Assembly: GCF_000988165.1 (NCBI RefSeq)
Contig: NW_020169338.1
Span: 1 to 36,304, forward strand
DNA: 36,304 nt
Direction of reading: 5' to 3'
Source: Vairimorpha ceranae
Taxonomy: Eukaryota; Microsporidia; Nosematidae
A program made the position numbers and the translations under genes. Of this stretch, positions 25,828 through 35,613 are shown one piece after another. Under the pieces are notes generated by a model. It had not been told where the DNA came from. It saw only the letters and a program-made list of their open reading frames with translations, and did not search any database. The number at the start of each line of letters is the position of its first letter. The first letter of the stretch is position 1.

Positions 25828-26850
25828 TTAATCAACTATTTTATACTTATCTTTTTCACCAGATTGATCGACTAATACTAGCATTTTTTTGTCACACAGG
25901 CTATTTAATATTGGCTGCCATTTCTCGCTAGATAATCTTCCAACACCAGTAATCCAAATTTGTCGTGCTTCTTTAATCGTAAACTCAATGTTTTTACCAA
26001 ATTTCTTGTTTAATTTAGACATGTAATAATCATCGTCTAACTCTTTTTCGTGACTAACATTTTTTTGAGCTTCAGATTCTTTTACATCACTTTTGTTCTT
26101 TTCGGCATCTCTTTTTACTGGAATTTCTTCTTCATCAGAAGATTTAGATTTTTTAGAAGGTGGCATATCACCTTTATCCATTGTATTCTTTTTATTCGGT
26201 TTGATAACCTTCTTCTCTTCAAGCAAAGGCTGCTGAATACTAGTTTCAGGTACAAAATGATTTCTTATCGCTCTTAAATCTTCAGAAATTTGTTTAAAAT
26301 AGTTAATTATTAGATTGCTGGATTCCTCCTTAGAATAAGATGCATTTTGTGATTCTTTAGCTTCCGTTTTACTTTCCAAACTTTCAGGGTGAGACATAGC
26401 AGAAGGAGATTTCTTTGATTTTTTGTTCAAAGAAGATAAATTTTTTTCATGCTCGCTACTTTTCATTTTTTTTTCTTTGTCAATGTTAGAAGGCATTTTA
26501 GGAAGATCTTCCTTTTTTTCCGAGGTTATTACCTTCTTGTTATTTGCAACCTTTTTACTTACAGGCTCATTTACTTTTTTGTTTTCATTTTGTTCAGCAT
26601 CTTTCAGTTTATTTTCGTCAACATTACTTTTTTGTGAGCTTTTAACACCTAAACTATCCTTCTTTTGTTTCTCCTCTGCCATAACATTTTTACTTTTTTC
26701 CTGTTTAGTCTTTTTCTTTTCCTGCTTTGATTGACTGCCGACAACCACATTCTCTTTTTTGTCTCCTTTTTTTTTATTTTTTGGGTCAATCACAGATTTT
26801 TCACTTTCCTGCGGCGACGTCTTTTTCGTCTCGTTTTCAATTTTGCTCAT
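25828..26850 (-). CDS. Lysine-rich protein with a small folded C-terminal domain
   Basis: The 340-residue protein is mostly low complexity. Residues 1-175 and 205-270 are dominated by Lys, Glu, Ser and Asn, with many K-K and S-K-K-S blocks that could act as nuclear targeting or nucleic-acid contacts. A short hydrophobic segment at about 179-203 (N-L-I-I-N-Y-F-K-Q-I-S-E-D-L) may be a helix. The last 69 residues (from 272) look folded: F-T-I-K-E-A-R-Q-I-W, then W-Q-P-I-L-N-S-L-C-D-K-K-M-L-V-L-V and K-Y-K-I-V. This helix-helix-strand order recalls a winged helix, but I cannot name the family. CCC at 26857-26859 lies 6 nt before the ATG, which supports a true gene. A chromatin or transcription role is a guess. 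Confidence 0.75.
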   Translation of the reverse strand: MSKIENETKKTSPQESEKSVIDPKNKKKGDKKENVVVGSQSKQEKKKTKQEKSKNVMAEEKQKKDSLGVKSSQKSNVDENKLKDAEQNENKKVNEPVSKKVANNKKVITSEKKEDLPKMPSNIDKEKKMKSSEHEKNLSSLNKKSKKSPSAMSHPESLESKTEAKESQNASYSKEESSNLIINYFKQISEDLRAIRNHFVPETSIQQPLLEEKKVIKPNKKNTMDKGDMPPSKKSKSSDEEEIPVKRDAEKNKSDVKESEAQKNVSHEKELDDDYYMSKLNKKFGKNIEFTIKEARQIWITGVGRLSSEKWQPILNSLCDKKMLVLVDQSGEKDKYKIVD

Positions 26851-26856
26851 GTTTAA

Positions 26857-26859
26857 GGG
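26857..26859 (-). promoter_or_regulatory. CCC motif of the lysine-rich gene
   Basis: The coding strand reads GACCCTTAAACATG at the start. Confidence 0.55.
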
Positions 26860-27486
26860 TCATAAAAATATTTTAAATCAAGAAAAGGATAAATTAACAA
26901 ATTTATCTTACTATGGAAAATTCGTTTACGCCGTTTATGCATGCAAAAAAATGCATTCTTTTGCTTTACGAATTAAATTTACTATATTTTGCAATTTACA
27001 TTTAAAGATGATTTGTTTTACAACATCAAAATTTAAATATTTTAAATTCTTATCCTTAATTTATGTGATGCACAAATTTTATAAAAATAATTTATGTGAT
27101 GCACAACATTTAATAAAAAATTTATAAAAAATGAAAAGACTAAATTTATAAAATTGGTTAATTCAATATAAGGCAATTAAGCAATAAAATTTTATGTAGA
27201 AATAATTAAAGCTTAATAACTCTTTTATGAATAACGTTATACGTCTGTCTAAAAACGTAAGAGCTAAGTGTTTCGTAAAGAACTTTTTAGTGATTAAAAT
27301 AAAGATATTTTTTTTCTTACCCACCTGCAAAAAAATACAGTCTCTAACATATTAATAGGGTAATAGACAAATATTTTTTTGTTCAAACTGTTGGGTATAC
27401 AATAGCATGCCAAATATTTCAATGTGAAAATATCAAGAGATATTTTTAATTAAATCCACGTTTTTTAATAACAATTCTTTTAATAA
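26860..27486. other. AT-rich spacer with a short tandem duplication
   Basis: No gene is seen. The 5' LTR of gypsy copy G4 should lie in the right part (about 27170-27490), but I could not delimit it. A 31-bp duplication is at 27058-27119. Confidence 0.4.
27058..27119. repeat. 31-bp tandem duplication
   Basis: AATTTATGTGATGCACAA followed by an A/T tail occurs at 27058-27088 and again at 27089-27119, with a few mismatches in the tail. Confidence 0.75.
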
Positions 27487-27517
27487 CGACAAATCGGCAA
27501 CAACAGCAAAATAAAAA

Positions 27518-28032
27518 ATGCTTAGAAACAGTAGAAATGACGACACTGATGCATTTCTAGCATATGTAAAGGGGCTGGGTTATGGTTAGTAATTGTGGAG
27601 AAGAAGGAAGGGGTTCTTCTTACGAGATCATCTTGCTGGGGAAGTAATGATATGAGCGGAGGTTGTTCCCTGGAATATATGATTTGACAACCTATGTGAA
27701 CTGTTTATTAGGAGATTTAAGGGTGGGATGAGCGGCATTTGACACATTAAAAGTTTGGCGCGGCATTTTTATTAGAAAGGGTTTTTTTGGCATACTTAGA
27801 CCAAATGAAGGGGTTAGCAATGAAGGATGAACTTTTGAAAAATGTGCTGATTACCTTTGTGCTGGGTAAGCTTTTAGATGATATTGTAGGCACCCTATTA
27901 ACGAATAAATCGGACGAACTTACATGGGATTATATATATAATACCTGCGAAGGTCTCGATTGTAGCAACAGAGCAACTTCTAACTCGGCTATGCTAGAAA
28001 GATCTAACTTTCGAGAATATGAAAATTTGTAA
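27518..28032 (+). pseudogene. gag pseudogene (G4)
   Basis: ATG at 27518 opens L-R-N-S-R-N-D-D-T-D-A-F-L-A-Y-V-K-G, the same motif as G2 gag, and stops at 27590. A later frame (27787-28032) reads Y-L-D-Q-M-K-G-L-A ... L-V-I/T-F-V-L-G-K-L and D-E-L-T-W-D-Y-I, compatible with the second half of a capsid. No CCHC knuckle was found after it. Confidence 0.55.
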
Positions 28033-28249
28033 GATTCGAAGCATTAAAAAATGTTGGTACTGCAGAAAAAAGAACGTTTTAAGAAGAAATGCCTAAAAAG
28101 AAAAAAAGATGAAAAAAGTAAAATAACTTAGGAGATCGAAGTAAATGACAAAAAAAGAGAAGATTGTTAAAATAAAACAATTAATTTTTATAAAAATGTT
28201 AAATTATTATGTAATGTAAGCGTTGGTGATCTTAAAGTTATGGTTGGCG

Positions 28250-28500
28250 TGGGAAGCAAAGTTTTATAGCCTTTGTTGAACTTGGTGCTTGCGTAAATTT
28301 AGTAAGAAGCAAGTCTGTTCAAAAACAAGTAACAAAATTAACTGGTTCACTTATATGGGCCTACGGTACTAAGATTAAGACATTAGGGACGACAAATTCG
28401 AAAGTTGTTATTGATACACAAAATTATGAAGAAGATTTTATTGTGAAGAAGTAGATTATGTCAAGTATGGTTATCGGATTAAATTTTCTTACGAAACACA
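28250..28500 (+). pseudogene. Degenerate protease (G4)
   Basis: The frame reads F-I-A-F-V-E-L-G-A-C-V-N-L-V, where the catalytic D-[ST]-G-A would be E-L-G-A. M-V-I-G-L-N-F-L follows near the end after a stop. The catalytic aspartate is lost, so the domain is inactive. Confidence 0.5.
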
Positions 28501-28639
28501 AAGTAAAAATCATCTTTGGGCCGGAATTTTAATTAAGTGATCGGAGAGGAAAAATGGATGGAGAAGACAAATTAGGTAAACTTAGAATTAATATGACAAA
28601 CTATTCTGTAGTGATAAGTCCATGTTACATATTGGGGCA

Positions 28640-29400
28640 CGAATTAAAAAAGGAAACTAGGAAGATATTAGATAAATACTTAATGAAGAAATAATAAGAG
28701 GGTCAAATAGTCCCTGGCGTAGCCCAGTTGTTCTTACCAAGAACAGAACGACAAATACAGGTTGTGCGTCGACTACAGGACTAAACGAAATAACGATTAA
28801 AGACTCCTATCCAATGCCCGGTGGATATAATAATCTCATTGCATGAATCAAAATTTTTTACTAAACTAGATGCGCTTTCTGGTTATCACCAGATTAAGAT
28901 AGATAAAAATGACATTGGAAAAAACTACGTTCTCGAGCGTAGGAGGACTATATAAACTTGTTTGTATGCCTTTTGACCTTGTAAACGCACCCGCCATATT
29001 TCAGAGGTCGATGAACAGGATACTAAAACCCTGTCCTGGAAATTTGCTATGGCGTACATGGATGATATTATTATTTATAGTAAATCGATAGAGAAACAAA
29101 GAAAACATGTAGGTAAACTCTAGAACTAATTAAAAAGGCTGAGCTGAAGCTTAACGAAAAGAGGTGCGAATGTGAACAGGCGGAAATTTAAATATTGGGG
29201 CATGTTGTGTATAAAAATGGGGCCGGGATAGGTCCAGATAGAATTAAGTCAATTAATTACCTTGAAACTCCTAAAACTAGAAAAAAATTAGAGTCTTTTC
29301 TGGAAATGATTAATTATTGTAGTAAATTTATAATAAATTTGTGTAAGGAAACAGCATATTTATATGGTCTTATTAAAAAAAATGCAGATATAAATTGAAA
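28640..29400 (+). pseudogene. Reverse transcriptase pseudogene (G4)
   Basis: S-N-S-P-W-R-S-P-V-V-L, F-T-K-L-D-A-L-S-G-Y-H-Q-I, P-F-D-L-V-N-A-P-A-I-F-Q-R and the Y-M-D-D box at 29055-29066 are all readable but lie in different frames. G-H-V-V-Y-K-N-G-A-G-I-G-P-D-R-I-K (29195-29260) and L-E-S-F-L-E-M-I-N-Y-C-S-K-F-I are the thumb/connection region usual after the RT palm. Confidence 0.75.
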
Positions 29401-29539
29401 GGTACTTGTAAACGGAGAAAGATATGTCAAGGCTATTAATTCACGTAAAGAAATTATCGACAAGAGCTGCAAAATTAGCGATGCCAGACATGAATGAGGA
29501 GGTTATTTAAAACTAAAAGATATTTAAAAAATAAAGGGC

Positions 29540-30650
29540 ATTTTTAACAAAAAATAATAAAATGTTATAGAACGAATTTATTTATTTTAATTACCTAACG
29601 ACCACAAAAATATATTAAAAATTTTGCTTTTTTCTCGACTATCTATCTACACATCTAAAATCAAATTCTATCAAATATACGTTCAGGAGTTGTCTTTGAG
29701 CTTCATGCTGTACACTTAACTAAGTTTTAGCATGATTTCGCATACATTCTACGTTTTGAGTATGGATATCGTTTTCATTTAGATTGACAAAACTCAACCA
29801 ATTATTTACCTCAGCATGTACATATATTGAGCTGTAGTATAATACTCTATAAGCATTCCATTTATTGGAAAAAATTCTTGGTCCGGGTCTTATTCTCCAT
29901 ATAATAACTTCCATCAATGTTTCCCGTGTTCTATTTATTACAGGTACAAGAAACATCTGAGCGCTTTTCTTTCTGTGCTACCAAAAAACCCACATTGGAT
30001 CACCTATTCGTCCTCTATTGATTTTCGTTTGTAAAATGGATTTATCTATTTCAACATCAATTGCACGTTCATCACCATCAATTCCTTTTAAAATATTTGA
30101 GCCAACTAAACGTTTTTCAGCCACAACATCTCTAAAATATTCGTACCACGCAGAGACCCTGTCAGAAACAATGCCGATTTCTTTGACGACTGTCTTCTGT
30201 GGACAATAATCGCGCAAAAACAAATAATGAGCAAGATATCAAGATAAGAAAGCGCAAAATTTTCAAAAACAGAGCCATAGTTTACAGGTTGGTTTCAATT
30301 ACATGTACCACTTCTACGAAATTGCCATCAGTACCCACACAAAATTCCTTTTATTTTAAATTAATCTCATTGCAATGCCACAATTGCAAATCTTAATGTT
30401 TTTGATTTGTCGCAAAGCAGCAAACTCTTCCAAAACATCAAACTAATCTTTATTGCAAATTGTATATAGTTTCTTTGCAGAAACTTCATTTCAAAAATTT
30501 TGGCTTTATTATCAATATCACCAGAAATGATCGTGTTTGCTTCTTGTCGTGACATTTTTTGAGTTTTTTATAGTTTTTTTAAAAATGTCCTCTATTTTTT
30601 AAAACGTCTCTAGTCTAAAATGCCTCGATTTATTTCAAAAAAATCCACCG
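29540..30650 (-). mobile_element. Decayed Merlin-type element M5
   Basis: A minus-strand transposase remnant occupies 29720-30555. GGGCATTTTTAA near 29538 and AAAATGCC near 30619 may be the inverted ends, but this match is short, so the limits are uncertain. Confidence 0.5.
29720..30555 (-). pseudogene. Merlin-type transposase remnant (M5)
   Basis: Three broken frames lie in order on the minus strand: an N-terminal part (30555-30367), then 30223-29978 with V-E-I-D-K-S (first Asp) and W-V-F-W, then 29956-29720 with M-F-L-V-P-V-I-N-R-T-R-E-T-L, I-F-S-N-K-W-N-A-Y and H-T-Q-N-V-E-C-M. The second catalytic position is Asn instead of Asp (S-N-K-W against S-D-C-W in M3). The first and third acidic residues remain. 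It is more distant from M3/M4 than they are from each other. Confidence 0.65.
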
Positions 30651-30789
30651 ACGCGATTTTAAATAAATTTCTCGAAATAAAATAAGAACGAGTTAGGATG
30701 AATTTATGAAATTACTACAATAAGCGAGTATGCTTGTGAAAAGAAAAGGTATAATTACAACATCATTATTTAGATTAACAATAAGTAAA

Positions 30790-31152
30790 TCCCCGGAAGA
30801 AATCAGAGGGGTATTGTACCAATTTTCGTTAACCGCTGATGGATGGGATCCTTTTCTGAGAAGAGCAAAGAAATCGGCCTAGGTGGAATTCCCAGAAAAT
30901 GCAGTGAGCCAGGCGTACGAAAACAGAGAATACAATTATAGGAAAGTCCAATATAAAGAAAAGAAACAGAAAGAGATTAAAAAAAAGAAATTTTGTGAGT
31001 TGCGTGGAAATAAGTTTCATTCCAGCGATGAATGCTTTACAATCTTGAAATTTAAGAAATTGGTATGGACAAAAAACAATAATAATAGGAAAGTTTTTGA
31101 AAATGTCAATGAATTGTCCTTAGAAGAGAGTTCGGGGGAAACAAGGGAATAA
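30790..31152 (+). pseudogene. gag C-terminal pseudogene with zinc-finger motif (G3)
   Basis: S-P-E-E-I-R-G-V-L-Y-Q-F and W-D-P-F-L-R-R-A-K-K-S lie before a stop at about 30881. 30883-31152 continues in frame with Y-E-N-R-E-Y-N-Y-R-K and the finger F-C-E-L-R-G-N-K-F-H-S-S-D-E-C. The spacing fits C-x2-H-x4-H-x4-C, with Arg in place of the first His. Confidence 0.6.
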
Positions 31153-31249
31153 GCGATGATAATACTAATAAAAAGTATTACATATAAAATTTTACAAACA
31201 AAAATAAACGATCAAGTCATTTTGTTCTGAAGTTTAAAGTGGTAAAAAA

Positions 31250-31465
31250 TTTTGCGAGATTTTAATTAATACAGGTGCAAAAGTTTCAAAAATAAATCAC
31301 TCAGTATTACCAAAAGATATTAAAACTAGTCCATACCACGGATGAATGGGATGAACAAATGGCGCACCAATTAAAATTCTGGGACAAGTTAATGGCGTAA
31401 ATATAAATTTCGGAAATTTTTACTGTAAACTTACGTTCTTAGTACTGGCAAATAATTTAAAATAG
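31250..31465 (+). pseudogene. Degenerate protease (G3)
   Basis: The frame E-I-L-I-N-T-G-A-K-V-S-K-I has N-T-G-A in place of D-T-G-A, a change of one base (GAT to AAT) that removes the catalytic aspartate. Stops follow in the P-Y-H-G region. Confidence 0.55.
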
Positions 31466-31734
31466 CAACTCTTGAATTAATAATCTTAGTGGTCATAAAA
31501 AGATTTTTAAAAAGGTAGGCAAAAATTTTTAAAAAAGAGGATTTGCAATGTTTAGAAGCAGAAACAAGCAAAATACAGATGATGATGCTACAAAAATATG
31601 AAAGTCTATTTACTACAGAAATTAATGAAATACAGCTACGTACAGAACATACATAGAATAAACACGGGGGATAAAAGCCCAATTTAGAAAGAAATAATAA
31701 AATAACATTTATTACGAAGAATAAATTTATAAAG

Positions 31735-32300
31735 AAATTGTTAAAAGCTAAAATTATAAGGAATAGCAATAGTCCGTGGTGTTTTAGAATATTTCCTGTC
31801 ACGAAACCGGATGGTTCATTACGAATGTGCATTGATTTTAGATCTCTTAATAACATAAAAATTAAAGATAAGTATCCGTTACCACAAATAGACGAAATCC
31901 TAGATAGACTGGCGAGTGCCATATATTTTCGACCTTAGATGCAACCCCTAGGTATTATCAGGTCGCCCCCGCAGAAGAAGACAAACCAAAAACAGCCTTT
32001 GCTTGAAAAAATGGGCTATATAAAATTTAACTGGATACCATTTGAGCTATGCATTGCACCTGGAACATTTCAAAGATGCATTGACACAATTTTCAAGAAG
32101 GAGTTAGGAAAACTTGTTTTACCTTATTTGGACGATATTATTATCTACTCTAAAACATTAGAAGAACATGAAAAACATTTGGAAGTAATATTTTAGAGAG
32201 AAAAGGCAGCAGGTATTAAACTAAATAAAAAAAAGTGCCAGTTTTACAAAAAGGAAATTAAAATTCTGGGTAATATAATACAAACTCATGTATTAAGACA
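31735..32300 (+). pseudogene. Reverse transcriptase pseudogene (G3)
   Basis: 31738-31938 has S-N-S-P-W-C-F-R, M-C-I-D-F-R-S-L-N-N-I-K-I-K-D and Y-P-L-P-Q-I-D-E-I-L. After a stop and shift at about 31938, 31939-32196 has P-F-E-L-C-I-A-P-G-T-F-Q-R and the Y-L-D-D box (32125-32136) followed by I-I-I-Y-S-K. A single stop at 32194 precedes the rest of the palm/thumb (L-N-K-K-K-C-Q-F). Confidence 0.8.
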
Positions 32301-32569
32301 AATCCGACTAAATACAAGCAATTGAGGAACATCCACTACCACAAAGTATAAAAGAACTGAGATCTTTTTTAGGGAACTTTAATTATTGTCGAGAATTTAT
32401 TAAAAATTATGCATTAATTACAGCACGGTTAAATAACCTATTAAAAGAAAGACTAAGCACAGTCAAAAAAAATTATGTGGACAACAATGGCTGAGGAAGC
32501 ATTCAAAACGATAAAACAAGATGACGCAAAAAAATGTTTGACATAAACCTGATTTTAATAAGGAATTCA

Positions 32570-32874
32570 TTCTTACCACAGATGCATCGAGCATAGGCAT
32601 AGAGACCATATAATCTCAGAAGGACAGCAAAGGAAAAGAAGATATGATATCAGCATTTAGTAAAGCTTTCGATAAAGCTTAGATAAACTATTCAGTCACA
32701 GATAAAGAACTATTTGTCGTTGTTTAAAGTATAGAAAATTATTGGCATTCTTTTTTAGGAAAAAAATTTACATTTAAGACAGATCATAAAGCCTTGACAT
32801 ACCTCTTAGGGCCACAAACCCAAGTAGCAGATTATTACGCTGGTCGATGAAACACCAAGAATATCAATTCTTGG
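32570..32874 (+). pseudogene. RNase H fragment cut by M3b (G3)
   Basis: L-T-T-D-A-S-S-I-G-I (first Asp), F-S-K-A-F-D-K-A, T-D-K-E-L-F-V-V-V and F-K-T-D-H-K-A-L-T-Y-L are in one frame with three in-frame stops. After a shift, R-W-S-M-K-H-Q-E-Y-Q-F marks the usual end of the domain, where the Merlin copy begins. Confidence 0.75.
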
Positions 32875-34030
32875 GGTAAAGCACCTCAAATTAACAGTTT
32901 TTTTGACTACCCCCATTTTAAAATTTTTTATCCCTTATTTTTAAAATGCTGCACACAGAAGAAGAACTAGAAAATTATTTAAATAAAAAAAATCATTTTA
33001 AAATGATTTTTTTTCTAGTTCTTCTGCAATATTTTTTTAATTAATTAGTTGTTTACAAATATATTAAATTTAGTTATTTAAAGACACAAGTACTAGAGAG
33101 TAAAAGATTCAAAAATATATTTTTAAATATCTATAAGATAGAGAGCAGTACAACAATTTACTTACCTCACTATTTTCATTATTTCGACATAGCATAAATC
33201 TAAGTAGATAAATGGTAACAAGCTTTTTTGTTCTGTTTCTAAATGGGATGTTTCTTTTTATAGCATTCCACGTGCCCTCAATAGTGTTAGTATGTACGTT
33301 TTCTTTCTTGTTCATAAATTCTTTACTATGATTAACTGTTTTATGAGCAAAAAAAATATTTTTTAGATTATTGTATGCTTTCCAACAATCAGAATAAATA
33401 ATAGTATAAAGATTTATTTGGGCCTTCAGAATATTTTCTAATGTTTTTGTTTCTTTTTTCAACAGATATGAGAAAAATCTTCTTAGTTCTTCTTTCTACA
33501 CCACCAAAGACCCATACTCCTCCAACGTGATGCCCCCGTTATATTTCCTTCTTCCAAACTTGCTCTCATCTATCTATATTATATTGTATGTTCCTCCCAA
33601 TTTTAAAGGTGTTAAGACAATAGTCCAGTATGGAACTATAATTAAACATGTAAATTATATCTGTTACTCTGTTTCTTGACAACCCACTTATATGTGCAAT
33701 AAGTTTATATAGCACGTTATTTAAAAATAAATCAATAATTTTTAATATTGTAATAATTGAAACTTTCCTATGACAAAAACATGTATTCTTATAAATCGAA
33801 TATCTATGTTTTTTTATTTTGTTGCAACAAACAACTCTTCCATCAGTGTAAAAAGAAATTTTTTCCCACACTCGAGACAATTTTTTACTAATATTCTTAA
33901 TTTAAAATTATTCAAAGTATTCTCTATCTAGTTCTTTCTCTGTGTGCAACATTTTAAAAATAAGGAATAAAAACTTTATAAATCTAAATGAGGGTAGTCA
34001 AAAAAATTGTAAGTTTGAGCTGCAATATCC
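32875..34030 (-). mobile_element. Merlin-type DNA transposon M3b
   Basis: Its 5' end lies at 34030 and its 3' end at 32875. Both ends match M3a (GGATATTGCAGCTCAAA and GGTAAAGCACCTCAAA on their inward strands). The internal hairpin GAAGAACTAGAAAA / TTTTCTAGTTCTTC is at 32960-33024. The copy sits inside gypsy G3. No target duplication is clear. Confidence 0.8.
33109..33952 (-). pseudogene. Merlin/IS1595-family transposase pseudogene (M3b)
   Basis: The ATG at 33952 lies in the terminal repeat; the CCC block of M3a is TCC here. The first codons (M-L-H-T-E-K-E-L) hit a stop through a small indel. 33880-33566 has the ribbon/HTH part (R-V-V-C-C-N-K-I-K-K). The first catalytic segment I-D-E-S-K-F-G-R-R is readable near 33550-33580. 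33462-33109 has I-Y-S-D-C-W-K-A-Y (second Asp) and H-T-N-T-I-E-G-T-W (third Glu). All three catalytic residues survive in this copy, and the C-terminus is 5 residues longer than in M3a. Confidence 0.8.
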
Positions 34031-34082
34031 AATATAAATAAGTTTGATTTCACCAAAAGATATGCGATAAAACAAAAGACGT

Positions 34083-34670
34083 ATGACTAAAAATCATTAT
34101 CACAACAAAGCATTAAGAGTGCACAATAAATTGTTTAAAGAAAACTTTTTTCTTAATAGGGCAAGTAAGAAAGTCTGCAACGTTACAAGCGTTCTGGTGT
34201 CCTATCTCCAAACAGGCCACATCCTACTAAGTTACTCTAGTAAGTCAATAATGTATGGAATTTGGCAAGAAAGATTTCTGAAATATTAAGTCTGTTTGAA
34301 ATTTTTCAGTCGAGAAGAGGATAATTATAAGACTTGTTATAAGATCCATTATCGTCAGACTTCCCAAAGAACAATATATTTCCCGATCTAATAGATTTTA
34401 GGTATTATAGAGAAGTAAATGATGGGTATGTGTATGCTTTTCGTCATGGACTTATTTTCCAAGTTTATATAAAAAGTTCCTTTTCGAGTAAAGACCACTT
34501 TATCTGTAGTTCCTGCAATTAAAATTATTTTTATGTCAAATCAGCCCTACTTCCCTATAAATACAGATAATTTAAGAGAATTTTGAAATATTCTATGTCT
34601 AAAATGTTTTTTTTTTCATTTGATGTAAGGCATGTTAAAGGCCGTGTTAGATGTCCTTGGATACAAAGAC
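34083..34670 (+). pseudogene. Integrase remnant (G3)
   Basis: 34083-34289 may be the zinc-binding N-terminus (H-N-K-A-L-R-V-H ... K-V-C-N). At 34446-34490 the frame reads M-D-L-F-S-K-F-I then K-V-P-F-R-V-K-T-T, the first-aspartate segment (Asp at 34449-34451). N-T-D-N-L-R-E-F lies at about 34560-34580 (second Asp). H-V-K-G-R-V is at about 34629, where the H-x-x-x-G-x-V-E motif would be; Glu is lost. Stops and shifts are frequent. Confidence 0.6.
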
Positions 34671-34836
34671 AGGTATAAAAAGCCAATAAAACGGGTGATT
34701 GGTTCTACGATAATAGATGCTCTAGCTAAATGGGGGTCGGTGAGAGAAGATACAACTTATTCTTATAATAAACTTCGCCACACCACAACGTCAATTACAT
34801 TGTTTATTTGATGTTCGGTTAAAATAAAAAGTGTTG

Positions 34837-35312
34837 ATGATGGCTAACGAACAAATAAATTTTATACTTTTAACAATTAACGATTCTAACAGTGATTTAG
34901 AAATTGAACATATAAAAGATAAAATATTTATTAGATATGTTATATTTTATAATTTAGATAATTTAATTCCAGAATTTATTGAAGAGCAAGAACATAACAG
35001 CATGACTGTTGATAATTCTATGAAAAATTCGGTTATGTACAAAAAAAAAGCTGCAGATTGTATGATTGAAAGGAGTCAATGGCATAATGATTTTTTTTCT
35101 ATTATTTTAATAATAGAGTTCTAATTAGGCCAGATGTTGACAATAATACACAAACAAGAAGAATGCTACTTCATAAACATTTAAATACTATAGTCTATAT
35201 TGTTGTAGAAATATGAAAATTAAATAAGGTAAAGTTTGCTGCAGGAGATAACAATTCGATAATTATTGAAGAAATTGATATAATAAAATTTAGAAACCAG
35301 AAAGTTGATTAA
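34837..35312 (+). pseudogene. Broken coding stretch of unknown family
   Basis: An ATG at 34837 opens 95 codons (M-M-A-N-E-Q-I-N-F-I-L-L-T ... I-E-H-I-K-D-K-I-F-I-R-Y). They run into a T8 tract at 35091-35098. In the +1 frame the text continues coherently: V-L-I-R-P-D-V-D-N-N-T-Q-T-R-R-M-L, L-H-K-H-L-N-T-I-V-Y-I, a stop at about 35215, and I-I-I-E-E-I-D-I-I-K-F up to a stop near 35312. The composition (acidic, Asn-rich, few low-complexity runs) suggests a once functional gene with one indel and one stop. I recognise no domain, and it has no CCC block. It could be a relic host gene or an accessory gypsy gene. Confidence 0.4.
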
Positions 35313-35613
35313 TTGGCTTAACTAAATACTTTTTAAATATTTTTTAAAAAAAAATCATTAATAAACCAAATTTTTCCGCCCAAAATTTAAAAAAAGTATA
35401 AAAAACCTTTTTTTTCACACCCCCTTGTATTTTGTTTTGTAAGAAAAAGTTTTATAAAATTTTACTCTGGGGTCAGAATGGGCGAGGTCTTTTCCTGACC
35501 GTGAAATCCCTTATGAAACAAAAATTGTCTTGAAGTGAAAAAATTGAAATTATGGTTGTTGTTGTTTTCACTAAACAAGTTGATTGGTTACTATTTTCCT
35601 TTTATAGGCGTTT
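35313..35613. other. Spacer left of M1b
   Basis: No gene is seen. A more GC-rich patch at 35468-35515 (GGGGTCAGAATGGGCGAGGTC) has no clear function. Confidence 0.35.

Larger units (their letters stand above)
27487..29530 (+). mobile_element. Ty3/gypsy-like retrotransposon G4, truncated
   Basis: In plus-strand order: a possible primer-binding site (CGGCAACAACAG at about 27494), gag from 27518, a degenerate protease (about 28250-28500), RT (about 28640-29200), the connection region (29195-29398) and fragments to about 29530. Its gag start matches G2. The downstream RNase H and integrase are missing where Merlin M5 sequence begins. All parts are interrupted by stops and shifts. Confidence 0.7.
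30700..34760 (+). mobile_element. Ty3/gypsy-like retrotransposon G3, interrupted by Merlin M3b
   Basis: In plus-strand order: gag end with a zinc-finger motif (30790-31152), protease (about 31255-31440), RT (31735-32300), RNase H (about 32570-32870), then M3b (32875-34030), then integrase pieces (34083-34670). RNase H breaks at ...W-S-M-K-H-Q-E-Y-Q-F exactly where M3b begins and integrase resumes after it, so M3b entered an existing gypsy copy. Its gag and RT differ from G2/G4, so it is a separate subfamily. No LTR was identified. Confidence 0.75.

Noticed and set aside
26423..26734. Plus-strand open frames rich in Phe/Ser opposite the lysine-rich gene
   Set aside because: These are antisense shadows of Lys codons (AAA/AAG read as TTT/CTT).
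26759..27127. Plus-strand 122-codon frame
   Set aside because: It starts inside the lysine-rich gene on the opposite strand and has no motif or CCC start.
31431..31922. Minus-strand 163-codon hydrophobic frame
   Set aside because: Antisense of the G3 protease/RT region; the plus strand has conserved RT motifs.
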